Positions 1 through 5,620 of a stretch of DNA of 8,148 nucleotides are shown in pieces (the stretch's first letter is position 1; the number at the start of each line of letters is the position of its first letter). This stretch comes from an uncultured Clostridia bacterium (GTDB lineage Bacteria > Bacillota > Clostridia > Oscillospirales > CAG-272): NCBI GenBank assembly GCA_945936265.1, contig CAMETB010000060.1:1-8148 (forward strand), given 5' to 3'. The position numbers and the translations under genes are program-made. The notes beneath the pieces were generated by a model that searched no databases, was not told the origin of the DNA, and was given only the letters and a program-made list of their open reading frames with translations.

Positions 1-1035
1 GTAAGTGCGCTTATAAACTCTGCCCTTTTCCTTTTTATTGCGTACAAGGTGTGTATCGGTGAATTACTTGTCGGTGACTTCTCTCTTTATTCCAATTCTC
101 TCAAATCGATTATTTCCTGCGTCGGAGCAATAGTATCAACAACCGCTACAATATATCAGGGGACGCTCTTTATAGACAATATGATAGACTTTACGAAGGT
201 GAAGGCAAAAGTTGTTCCCACGGTAAATCCGCCGCTTCATGTAAAACGCCATATAGAACATACGATAGAATTCAAAGATGTATGCTTTTCTTATCCCGGC
301 TCTGACAGGCTCGTTCTTAAAAATATCAACTTCAGACTGGATGGCGGAACGACATGCGTCCTTGTAGGTCTCAACGGCGCAGGCAAAACAACGCTTATAA
401 AACTTTTAACCCGTCTTTACGATCCGACAAGCGGAGTAATTTTGCTTGACGGCAAGGATATACGGGAATACGACCTTAAAGAACTTTACTCAATATACGG
501 AATAATATTTCAGGATTTCGGTAAATATGCGGTAAATGTTGATGAAAACATTTACTTCGGGGACATAGATAAAGGCTTTAACGAGTATGATGTAATAAAC
601 GCCGCAAAGCAAAGCGGAGCCTCTGATTTTATCGAAAAGCTCCCAAAGCAATATTCAACGCCGCTTATGAAATACTTTGAGGATGACGGAGTGGAACTTT
701 CGATAGGACAATGGCAGAAACTCTCCGTTGCAAGAGCTTTTTACTCGGATTCCGACATACTTATTCTTGACGAGCCGACGGCTTCGCTTGACGCTATTGC
801 CGAGCAACAGATATTCAATCAGTTTGACGAACTCAGAAAAGGCAAAACAACAATATTTGTTTCTCACCGTCTTTCAAGCGCAACAACGGCAGACGTTATC
901 CTCGTTATCGAAAACGGCGAGATAGTGGAAACGGGAAATCACTCTTCTCTCATGAAATTAAAGGGCAAATATTATAACCTTTTCACAACTCAGGCAAAGA
1001 GATACATATCCGAATCGGAAAAAACTACCGAATAA
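1..1035 (+). CDS. ABC exporter, fused membrane/ATPase subunit (3' part)
   Basis: This is the C-terminal 344 residues of an ABC transporter half-exporter. The frame is open at the window's left edge, so the start and most of the membrane domain are missing. Residues 1-60 are hydrophobic and look like the last membrane helices. A complete ATPase domain follows: Walker A GLNGAGKTT (123-131), Q-loop glutamine 171, signature LSIGQ (233-237), Walker B LILDEP (254-259), and the switch histidine in SHR (289). The signature has Ile where most have Gly (LSGGQ), but it keeps Ser, Gly and Gln, so ATPase activity is likely. The membrane-then-ATPase order is typical of ABCB-like exporters of peptides, lipids or drugs; the substrate cannot be told. 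Many such proteins act as heterodimers, and a partner may lie just upstream, outside the window. The gene ends 4 nt before a strong terminator, so it is the last of its transcript. Family assignment is firm; substrate is unknown. Confidence 0.93.
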   Translation, partial: VSALINSALFLFIAYKVCIGELLVGDFSLYSNSLKSIISCVGAIVSTTATIYQGTLFIDNMIDFTKVKAKVVPTVNPPLHVKRHIEHTIEFKDVCFSYPGSDRLVLKNINFRLDGGTTCVLVGLNGAGKTTLIKLLTRLYDPTSGVILLDGKDIREYDLKELYSIYGIIFQDFGKYAVNVDENIYFGDIDKGFNEYDVINAAKQSGASDFIEKLPKQYSTPLMKYFEDDGVELSIGQWQKLSVARAFYSDSDILILDEPTASLDAIAEQQIFNQFDELRKGKTTIFVSHRLSSATTADVILVIENGEIVETGNHSSLMKLKGKYYNLFTTQAKRYISESEKTTE

Positions 1036-1039
1036 GTAC

Positions 1040-1072
1040 AAAAAATCACACGGAAAATCCGTGTGATTTTTT
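1040..1072 (+). terminator. Rho-independent terminator after the ABC exporter gene
   Basis: A perfect inverted repeat sits 4 nt after the ABC gene stop. The core stem is TCACACGGA / TCCGTGTGA (1046-1054 / 1058-1066) with an AAA loop. It is flanked by six A (1040-1045) and six T (1067-1072), which extend pairing to 15 bp. The GC-containing stem followed by a T-run is the classic intrinsic terminator form. The A-run makes it potentially bidirectional, but no minus-strand gene ends here. It separates the exporter from the aspartate kinase gene. Confidence 0.93.
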
Positions 1073-1133
1073 ATCAAAAGAATTTTGCTTTCATATCATT
1101 TATTATAACGAGTACTCTCTTTCGGAGGACAAT

Positions 1134-2156
1134 ATGAAAGTATGTAAATTCGGGGGCAGTTCCCTTGGTGACTACAAACAGATAAAAAAGGTAAAGGATA
1201 TAATTCTTTCGGATGACGAAAGAAGATACGTAGTAGTATCCGCCCCGGGCAAATGTGACGGATGCAAGGAGAAAATAACCGATCTTCTTATAAGATACAG
1301 CGAAGGCGAGGACACCGCAGATACAATAAAAAGCAGATTTATGAGTATAGCCGACAGCCTTGAGTTAAAAATCAACCTTGCGGCGGAGTTCTATAAAATT
1401 TTCAACTTTCCGCATGAAAGAGACTACATAGTAAGCCGTGGCGAATATCTTTGCGCAGTTATACTTGCCGAGTATATCGGATACGATTTTGTCGATGCGA
1501 AGGATATAATAATGTTTTCGTCGGGACAGATAGACGAGGCGGAAACAGCGTTAAGAGTTACCGATATGATGTCAAAACATAAAAAAGCCGTAATAGGCGG
1601 CTTTTACGGTTCTGAAAACGGGAAAATAAGAGTTTTTGACAGAGGCGGATCCGATATTACGGGTGCTATAGTAGCACAGAAGACCGCCTGCGATGTTTAT
1701 GAAAACTGGACGGACGTTGACGGAGTAATGAGTGCAAGCCCGCGCATAATAAAAAATCCGCATGTTATAGAAATAATAACTTACAGAGAACTGCGGGAAT
1801 TATGCTGCATGGGTGCAACGGTTCTGCACGAAGACGCGCTCATACCTGTAAAAAGAGCAAAAATTCCCGTAAATATTCGCAACACAAACAATCCCTCATT
1901 CAAAGGAACGCTTATAGTAAATTCAAGAAAAAAACCGAGCGGATACGGTATAGTCGGAATAAGCGGAAGCAAGTCGGGCGAAATATGTATCGTTTCCGAG
2001 AGCATTTCCGCTGTCCTTCAGAAAATCCTTGATGTTTTACAAGGTGACTTCATAAGTCTTGAGAAACCGGACTCCGACACCGTATTATATGTAAAAGTGG
2101 ATAGCGACAGAGTAAACGATGTCATATGCTCATTATATTCAGTATTTTTTCGGTAA
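1134..2156 (+). CDS. Aspartate kinase, short form with one ACT domain
   Basis: Aspartate kinase phosphorylates L-aspartate with ATP to give aspartyl-4-phosphate, the first step toward lysine, diaminopimelate, threonine and methionine, in the cytosol. The catalytic amino acid kinase domain spans about residues 1-265: KFGGSS (5-10), VVVSAPGK (33-40), the SRGEY segment (101-105), DRGGSD (169-174), WTDVDGV (192-198), MGATVLH (226-232) and IRNT (248-251). These are the expected family motifs in order. After them only about 70 residues remain (271-340), enough for a single ACT regulatory domain. Typical monofunctional enzymes have about 400-450 residues and two ACT domains, so the second seems absent. 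No remnant of it is visible in other frames downstream. The ATG at 1134 is preceded by GGAGGA at 1124-1129. No convincing promoter was found between the terminator and the start; a TATAAC hexamer at 1104-1109 is only suggestive. The 3' end overlaps the convergent regulator gene by 35 bp. The enzyme call is secure; regulatory behaviour is inference. Confidence 0.92.
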   Translation: MKVCKFGGSSLGDYKQIKKVKDIILSDDERRYVVVSAPGKCDGCKEKITDLLIRYSEGEDTADTIKSRFMSIADSLELKINLAAEFYKIFNFPHERDYIVSRGEYLCAVILAEYIGYDFVDAKDIIMFSSGQIDEAETALRVTDMMSKHKKAVIGGFYGSENGKIRVFDRGGSDITGAIVAQKTACDVYENWTDVDGVMSASPRIIKNPHVIEIITYRELRELCCMGATVLHEDALIPVKRAKIPVNIRNTNNPSFKGTLIVNSRKKPSGYGIVGISGSKSGEICIVSESISAVLQKILDVLQGDFISLEKPDSDTVLYVKVDSDRVNDVICSLYSVFFR

Positions 2157-2766
2157 CATCGGGATTCAACGAGTATCCTGTAGCGCCCGTTGATACAATA
2201 AGTTTTTCGCCTCTTATCCTGCGTGCCTTTGAATTGACGGACGATATATGGTTTGCCAAAGTATCCGTATTCCCTGCATAACCGCAATATCCGAAAATTT
2301 CTTCTGATGAAAAGCTCTTGCCGTAATTATAAACAAAAAATGACGCTATACAGTATTCCGTATATGTAAGCATGAGATTTTTTCCACCCATATAAAGACA
2401 CTTTTCTTCTCTGTCAACGACAAACATACCGACATTGTCGCATGTGAGAGAATAACCGAACTCCTTAAAAAGTATTCTTTTTATATCGTCGGCTCTTATA
2501 TCTATCTGATTGTCTATAAAAAGATATTTATAAGGCATCATATATGTCTTTTTATGCTTGGCGCAAAAGACGTAAACAGTGTTTTCACCGCTTTGTGAAG
2601 CGAATGACATCTCTTCTTTTGTCGGATCTACAATGATGGTTATAAGCGGCTTTGTATAGCAATCCGCATATTGTTTAATGCAATCAAATGTAAAAATGCC
2701 CTGATCCCTTAAATGTTTCGCATTTTTCTGTCTTCTGAAATTGTTATCGTCGGATATAAGTATCAT
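2122..2766 (-). CDS. OmpR-like winged-helix regulator with atypical receiver
   Basis: This encodes a 214-residue protein resembling an OmpR/PhoB response regulator. The C-terminal part (about 127-203) fits a winged-helix DNA-binding domain: LTYTEY (133-138), SSEEIFGYCGY (153-163), the presumed recognition helix NTDTLANHISSVNSKARRI (166-184), and the wing STGATGYSL (192-200). The N-terminal part resembles a short receiver: Asp6-Asp7 could be the acidic pocket and Asp47 (in IIVDP) the phosphorylation site. The usual switch Ser/Thr is replaced by a Cys-like position in VYVFCAK, and no KP pair is evident, so phosphorylation is doubtful. No histidine kinase gene is adjacent. The ATG at 2766 was chosen because AAAGGA (2777-2772) lies 5 nt upstream; an upstream in-frame ATG at 2832 lacks such a site and falls inside the predicted promoter. 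It is divergent from the DUF4830-like gene and convergent with aspartate kinase. DNA-binding role is likely; signal and targets are unknown. Confidence 0.8.
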   Translation of the reverse strand: MILISDDNNFRRQKNAKHLRDQGIFTFDCIKQYADCYTKPLITIIVDPTKEEMSFASQSGENTVYVFCAKHKKTYMMPYKYLFIDNQIDIRADDIKRILFKEFGYSLTCDNVGMFVVDREEKCLYMGGKNLMLTYTEYCIASFFVYNYGKSFSSEEIFGYCGYAGNTDTLANHISSVNSKARRIRGEKLIVSTGATGYSLNPDVTEKILNIMSI

Positions 2767-2771
2767 TTTGT

Positions 2772-2777
2772 TCCTTT
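2772..2777 (-). promoter_or_regulatory. Ribosome binding site that fixes the regulator start
   Basis: On the minus strand AAAGGA lies 5 nt before the ATG at 2766-2764. It supports the 214-residue reading over a 236-residue one that would begin at 2832. Confidence 0.75.
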
Positions 2778-2802
2778 CTGTAATATTTCTCAATGCCCTG
2801 CA

Positions 2803-2832
2803 ATAATATTTACTGTAAGAACAATGAGTCAA
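2803..2832 (-). promoter_or_regulatory. Predicted sigma-A promoter for the winged-helix regulator
   Basis: On the minus strand TTGACT (2832-2827) is separated by 18 bp from TATTAT (2808-2803). Each hexamer matches the vegetative consensus at five of six positions. Transcription would begin near 2796, giving a leader of about 30 nt that contains the AAAGGA site. The -35 box lies only 2 nt from the ribosome binding site of the divergent gene at 2835-2840, so the two leaders are intertwined. It is a pattern match only. Confidence 0.5.
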
Positions 2833-2834
2833 GT

Positions 2835-2840
2835 GAGGAG
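2835..2840 (+). promoter_or_regulatory. Ribosome binding site that fixes the DUF4830-like gene start
   Basis: GAGGAG lies 7 nt before the ATG at 2848. This excludes the earlier in-frame ATGs at 2824 and 2713, which would add residues unlike the family and run back into the opposite-strand gene. Confidence 0.75.
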
Positions 2841-2847
2841 ATATGAA

Positions 2848-3351
2848 ATGTTTGTGTATTCGTTAAAAGCATCAACGTTAAAGTTTTTCGGAATAGTGAG
2901 TGTTGCAGTTATTGCCCTTGTAGCACTTATATTGCTGGTACCTACATACCGCTCGACCACGACGGCGGAAATAGCGGCTCTTAATGAGAACATTTCGTTT
3001 GATAACGTAAAGAACAAAGATGATGTTGTGAAATTCCTTTCCCAATACGGTTGGAAAGTTGACGAAACACCGGTAGAAGAGTGCGAAATAACCATACCGA
3101 AGGAATTCGATAAGGTAATGACATCGTACAACGAACTCCAGAAACAGCAGGGGCTTGATTTATCAAAATACTGTAAAAAGACCGCCATGCGCTACACGTA
3201 CAAAATAACAAACTACCCGAACTACGAAGGAACCGTATATGCAAACGTAATAGTTTACAGAGGCAAGGTCATAGCGGGAGATGTATGTACTGCCGACGCA
3301 AAAGGTTTTATACACACCCTGCGTATGCCGTCAGATAATGCAACCAATTAA
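2848..3351 (+). CDS. DUF4830-like membrane-anchored protein
   Basis: This is a 167-residue protein of unknown function. It has a short N-terminus, one hydrophobic segment (about 11-32) that should be a membrane anchor or uncleaved signal, and a soluble region (about 55-158) predicted to lie outside the cytoplasm. The soluble region matches what I remember of the DUF4830 family of Clostridia: FLSQYGWKVDETPVE (63-77), ITIPKEFDKV (81-90), YNELQKQQGLDLSKY (94-108), RYTYKITNYP (115-124), and VYANVIVYRGKVIAGDVC (130-147). The match is from memory, not a search. The start at 2848 is set by GAGGAG at 2835-2840. The gene is transcribed divergently from the winged-helix regulator over an 81-bp spacer, so that regulator might control it; this is inference. 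No convincing plus-strand promoter was seen in the spacer. A T-rich region with a long palindrome follows. The function and any link to the downstream sporulation operon are unknown. Confidence 0.8.
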   Translation: MFVYSLKASTLKFFGIVSVAVIALVALILLVPTYRSTTTAEIAALNENISFDNVKNKDDVVKFLSQYGWKVDETPVEECEITIPKEFDKVMTSYNELQKQQGLDLSKYCKKTAMRYTYKITNYPNYEGTVYANVIVYRGKVIAGDVCTADAKGFIHTLRMPSDNATN

Positions 3352-3431
3352 AATTATACTACTTTTTTCTCTTTTTTCAATGCTTTTTTTAACAAAAAAA
3401 TTTATTTTTACATTTTTTAGGCTTTTGTTCA

Positions 3432-3501
3432 AAAAAAGGTCGCCAAAATCTCATAATCAAGCGAATTTTACGCTTTTTTATGGGAAACGGCGATCTTTTT
3501 T
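3432..3501 (+). terminator. Extended imperfect hairpin, probable terminator
   Basis: A 70-nt segment folds on paper into one long hairpin. The outer stem AAAAAAGGTCGCC (3432-3444) pairs with GGCGATCTTTTTT (3489-3501), 13 bp with one G-U. After an internal loop, CTCATAA (3450-3456) pairs with TTATGGG (3478-3484). A 2x2 internal loop leads to AAGCG / CGCTT (3459-3463 / 3471-3475) with a 7-nt loop. The outer 3' arm ends in six T, as in an intrinsic terminator, and the DUF4830-like gene upstream needs one. The shape is far longer than a normal terminator. It could instead be a small structured RNA, an attenuator or a dispersed palindromic repeat. Confidence 0.45.
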
Positions 3502-3545
3502 CGTTATTCAAATGCAAAAATATGTTCTTTTTTACTTTGTCATTT

Positions 3546-3553
3546 CATACTTT
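3546..3553 (+). promoter_or_regulatory. Candidate sigma-E -10 element for the spoIIIA operon
   Basis: CATACTTT resembles the sigma-E -10 consensus CATACANT. Transcription would start around 3559-3561, leaving a leader of about 30 nt that includes the ribosome binding site. The spoIIIA operon of B. subtilis is sigma-E dependent, so such a site is expected here. No clear ATATT-type -35 box stands 13-15 bp upstream; that stretch is a T-run. The call therefore rests on half a promoter plus context. Confidence 0.3.
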
Positions 3554-3588
3554 TTACTGTAAAGCGGACAAGTCGGAAAGGAGAAAGC

Positions 3589-4581
3589 ATGAAATACGAC
3601 ATATCGGTAAAAAAACAGTATGAAGAAGAGTACGGATTTATACTTTCAAAACTTCCGAAAAAAATCGGAGACGGTATTCTCTCCTTTCTTGATGAAAACT
3701 CTTTTAAACATATGAACGAAATAAGGATACATAAAAACTCCGAGGTTTGCCTTATGGCAGATTTCAAAAATGTAAAAACAAATATAACGGCAGACGAAAA
3801 AGATATGGAAGAAATATTAAACTCCCTCTGTGAAGGTTCGGTTTATGCACATTTTGACACCATAAAAGATGGATATATAAGCATCGGTCGTGGGATAAGG
3901 GCGGGAATATGCGGCAGAGCCGTCTGCAAAAACGGTGAGATTACAGGGGTTTGCGAGATAAACTCCGTAAACATCCGAATACCGAGAATGATATACAATG
4001 CGTCGGAAAAAATTTTTGAAATACTGAAAAAAGAAGATTTTGCGGTTTCTCTGCTTATATACTCCGCTCCCGGCGTCGGAAAAACAACTATTTTAAGAGA
4101 TCTGATATATCAGCTGGGAAAAGAAAATATACAAAAGCGAATATCGGTGATAGATACAAGGGAGGAAATAACCACTTGTATGAAGACACCGGCCAATACG
4201 GACGTATTTATATCTTACCCGAAAGGTATTGGCATAGAACTTGCTACAAAAAGTATGACTCCGGAAATCATAATATGCGACGAAATATCATCAAAAAATG
4301 AGGCGAATGCTATTCTGAAAGCGGTTCACGGCGGTGTGCGGCTTATTGCTACCGCACACGCAAAAAATTTTTCCGAACTCAAATCAAAAGATATACTTAT
4401 ACCGCTTATTTCTTCGGGAGTATTCGACTACGCCATAGGAGTAAGCAGAAAATACGGCACAGACAAGTACGAATATGAGATTAACGATCTGCGAAAGAAA
4501 GATCATCATAAAGGCGGTAACAGTATGTCGCTTGCACGAAGGAGCATATTTACAACAAGTATCGGAGATACGGGAAAATGA
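3589..4581 (+). CDS. spoIIIAA: Stage III sporulation protein AA, ATPase
   Basis: SpoIIIAA is the cytosolic ATPase of the SpoIIIA-SpoIIQ complex, related to secretion-type ATPases, and is thought to drive the channel from the mother cell side. The 330-residue product has an N-terminal region with the family segments NEIRIHKN (43-50), YISIGRGIRAGICGRAV (96-112) and NIRIPR (128-133). The ATPase core follows: Walker A PGVGKTT (161-167), VIDTREEI (187-194), Walker B PEIIICDE (225-232) and the TAHA segment (245-248). Walker A lysine 165 and Walker B acids 231-232 are present. B. subtilis SpoIIIAA has about 307 residues; the extra length is mainly a basic C-terminal tail. The ATG at 3589 follows GGAAAGGAG (3575-3583). 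It is the first gene of the operon, and its stop overlaps the spoIIIAB start by 4 bp (ATGA), suggesting coupled translation. Identification is firm from both sequence and order. Confidence 0.95.
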   Translation: MKYDISVKKQYEEEYGFILSKLPKKIGDGILSFLDENSFKHMNEIRIHKNSEVCLMADFKNVKTNITADEKDMEEILNSLCEGSVYAHFDTIKDGYISIGRGIRAGICGRAVCKNGEITGVCEINSVNIRIPRMIYNASEKIFEILKKEDFAVSLLIYSAPGVGKTTILRDLIYQLGKENIQKRISVIDTREEITTCMKTPANTDVFISYPKGIGIELATKSMTPEIIICDEISSKNEANAILKAVHGGVRLIATAHAKNFSELKSKDILIPLISSGVFDYAIGVSRKYGTDKYEYEINDLRKKDHHKGGNSMSLARRSIFTTSIGDTGK

Positions 4582-5027
4582 AAATTGCAGGTGCAATCTT
4601 AATACTCTGCGCCTCGGTGGCATCATCATATTTTTATGAGAAACGCGAGAAAGAAAAAATAAGAAAAGCAAATGAGTTGACGGAATTTATAAGATATATA
4701 AGAGCGCAAATAGCTTACTTCTCTCTTCCAACCGATAAAATTTTCAAAAATTACAAATCCGACGATCCGTTTATCGAAGATGTTATATCGGGAAAACTCT
4801 GTTCGCTTGATTCGTTTTTTGACAAGGATACGACGGATGTAATAAAAAACTTTTTTTTATCTCTCGGGAACGGATACAAGGATGAGCAGTTGGCTATGTG
4901 CGATTTTACGTTGTCAGCAACGGAAGATTTTATAAATAAAATGAATAAGGAATTTTCGGGAAAGGTCAAGGTATTTCGCTCAATGGCACTCTTTACGGGT
5001 GTGTGCATAATAATACTTCTGATATAG
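4578..5027 (+). CDS. spoIIIAB: Stage III sporulation protein AB
   Basis: SpoIIIAB is a bitopic or two-helix membrane protein of the SpoIIIA complex with similarity to the GspF/PilC platform proteins of type II secretion and type IV pilus systems. The 149-residue product has a hydrophobic N-terminus (2-19), a helical cytosolic part with the family-like stretch TEFIRYIRAQIAYFSLPTDKI (35-55), and a hydrophobic C-terminus (134-149). B. subtilis SpoIIIAB has about 171 residues, so this form is compact. The start overlaps the spoIIIAA stop (ATGA), and GGAG at 4564-4567 could serve as its ribosome binding site. A run of eight T lies inside the gene (4851-4858), but the frame continues intact to conserved-type C-terminal sequence. 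The gene order before spoIIIAC makes the identification firm. Confidence 0.92.
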   Translation: MKIAGAILILCASVASSYFYEKREKEKIRKANELTEFIRYIRAQIAYFSLPTDKIFKNYKSDDPFIEDVISGKLCSLDSFFDKDTTDVIKNFFLSLGNGYKDEQLAMCDFTLSATEDFINKMNKEFSGKVKVFRSMALFTGVCIIILLI

Positions 5028-5036
5028 GAAAACAAA

Positions 5037-5231
5037 ATGGATATTTCTTTAATTCTGAAAATAACGGGCATAGGACTGCTTATTTCCGTAGCCTGTCAGA
5101 TTCTTTCAAAAAGCGGTCGTGAAGAACAGGCAACGCTTTTGTCGGTTGGCGGAATAATAATAGTTATGCTTCTTATCATCTCGGAACTCGATACGCTTTT
5201 TTCAACCCTCTCGAGAATATTCGGTCTGTGA
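5037..5231 (+). CDS. spoIIIAC: Stage III sporulation protein AC
   Basis: SpoIIIAC is a very small membrane protein of the SpoIIIA complex. The 64-residue product has two hydrophobic segments (about 5-22 and 34-54) separated by the characteristic SKSGREEQATLLSVGG loop (24-39), in which GREE is the family hallmark. Its length is close to the 68 residues of the B. subtilis protein. The AGGA ribosome binding site overlaps the spoIIIAB stop codon, and the ATG follows 9 nt after that stop. It resembles a component of secretion-type membrane platforms together with SpoIIIAD and SpoIIIAE, but its precise role is unknown. Confidence 0.94.
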   Translation: MDISLILKITGIGLLISVACQILSKSGREEQATLLSVGGIIIVMLLIISELDTLFSTLSRIFGL

Positions 5232-5232
5232 T

Positions 5233-5616
5233 ATGGAAGATATTAAAGTTTGCGGGATAGTCCTTTGCGCACTTTGTGTGTGTATTGTTTTCAAAAACAT
5301 AAAAAGCGAGTATTCACTCTTTATACGTCTTGCAATAACGGTGTCAATCACCCTTATTGCCCTCTCGGCTCTTTATCCGGTACTTCTCTATATAAATGAA
5401 ATATCGTCAGATACATCGGTCAGCAAATATCTGCCGACTATGATAAAGGCGCTTGGTGTAGCGGTGGCGGTCGAAATAACATCGGATATATGTAAAGACG
5501 CAGGAGAAAATGCAATAGCCGAACGTGTTTCGCTTTTCGGCAGAGCGGAAATTCTTATACTCGCAATTCCCATGATAAAGGATCTCTTTTCGCTGTGCGA
5601 CAACCTTCTGAGGTAG
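5233..5616 (+). CDS. spoIIIAD: Stage III sporulation protein AD
   Basis: SpoIIIAD is a multi-pass membrane protein of the SpoIIIA complex. The 127-residue product is close to the 133 residues of the B. subtilis protein. It has about four hydrophobic stretches (roughly 5-21, 30-53, 70-84, 103-118). The segment MIKALGVAVAVEITSDICKD (70-89), followed by AGENAIAERV (90-99) and GRAEILILAIP (103-113), is the diagnostic part of the family. Only 1 nt separates it from the spoIIIAC stop, so translation is likely coupled. In B. subtilis it is required for forespore development after engulfment; its exact biochemical role is not settled. Confidence 0.94.
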   Translation: MEDIKVCGIVLCALCVCIVFKNIKSEYSLFIRLAITVSITLIALSALYPVLLYINEISSDTSVSKYLPTMIKALGVAVAVEITSDICKDAGENAIAERVSLFGRAEILILAIPMIKDLFSLCDNLLR

Positions 5617-5620
5617 ATGT

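Larger units (their letters stand above)
3352..3588. other. T-rich intergenic region before spoIIIAA
   Basis: This 237-bp gap is very rich in T and A runs. It contains a T7-AAC-A7 palindrome (3384-3400), the 70-nt extended palindrome listed separately (3432-3501), a candidate sigma-E -10 element (3546-3553) and the spoIIIAA ribosome binding site GGAAAGGAG (3575-3583). An open frame crosses it (3281-3562), but its product is low-complexity and it overlaps the previous gene, so no gene is called. Confidence 0.7.

Noticed and set aside
2767..2832. Upstream extension of the regulator to the ATG at 2832
   Set aside because: It would add 22 residues ahead of the expected receiver start (MILISDD), and it runs through the predicted promoter. 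The site AAAGGA before 2766 fits better.
2713..2847. Upstream extension of the DUF4830-like gene to an earlier ATG
   Set aside because: The extension overlaps the start of the opposite-strand regulator, has no ribosome binding site at 2713 or 2824, and encodes residues without a normal signal/anchor order. GAGGAG before 2848 settles the start.
2829..3188. Minus-strand open frame of 119 codons opposite the DUF4830-like gene
   Set aside because: It has no recognisable domain and runs antisense to a gene with family-like sequence and a good ribosome binding site. It is a shadow of that gene.
3384..3400. T7-AAC-A7 palindrome as a separate terminator
   Set aside because: The stem would be A-T pairs only with a 3-nt loop and no GC pairs. 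It is better explained as part of the homopolymer-rich intergenic region.
3281..3562. Open frame of 93 codons on the plus strand across the spoIIIA upstream region
   Set aside because: It overlaps the DUF4830-like gene in another frame, has no ribosome binding site, and its product is dominated by Phe, Leu and Lys from T and A runs. It also covers the palindrome. An internal ATG at 3339 gives the same low-complexity product.
4844..4858. A6-C-T8 tract inside spoIIIAB as a terminator or programmed slippage site
   Set aside because: There is no GC stem, so termination is unlikely. The frame stays open to a normal C-terminal membrane helix and the spoIIIAC start, so no frameshift is needed. Slippage on T8 is possible but unsupported.
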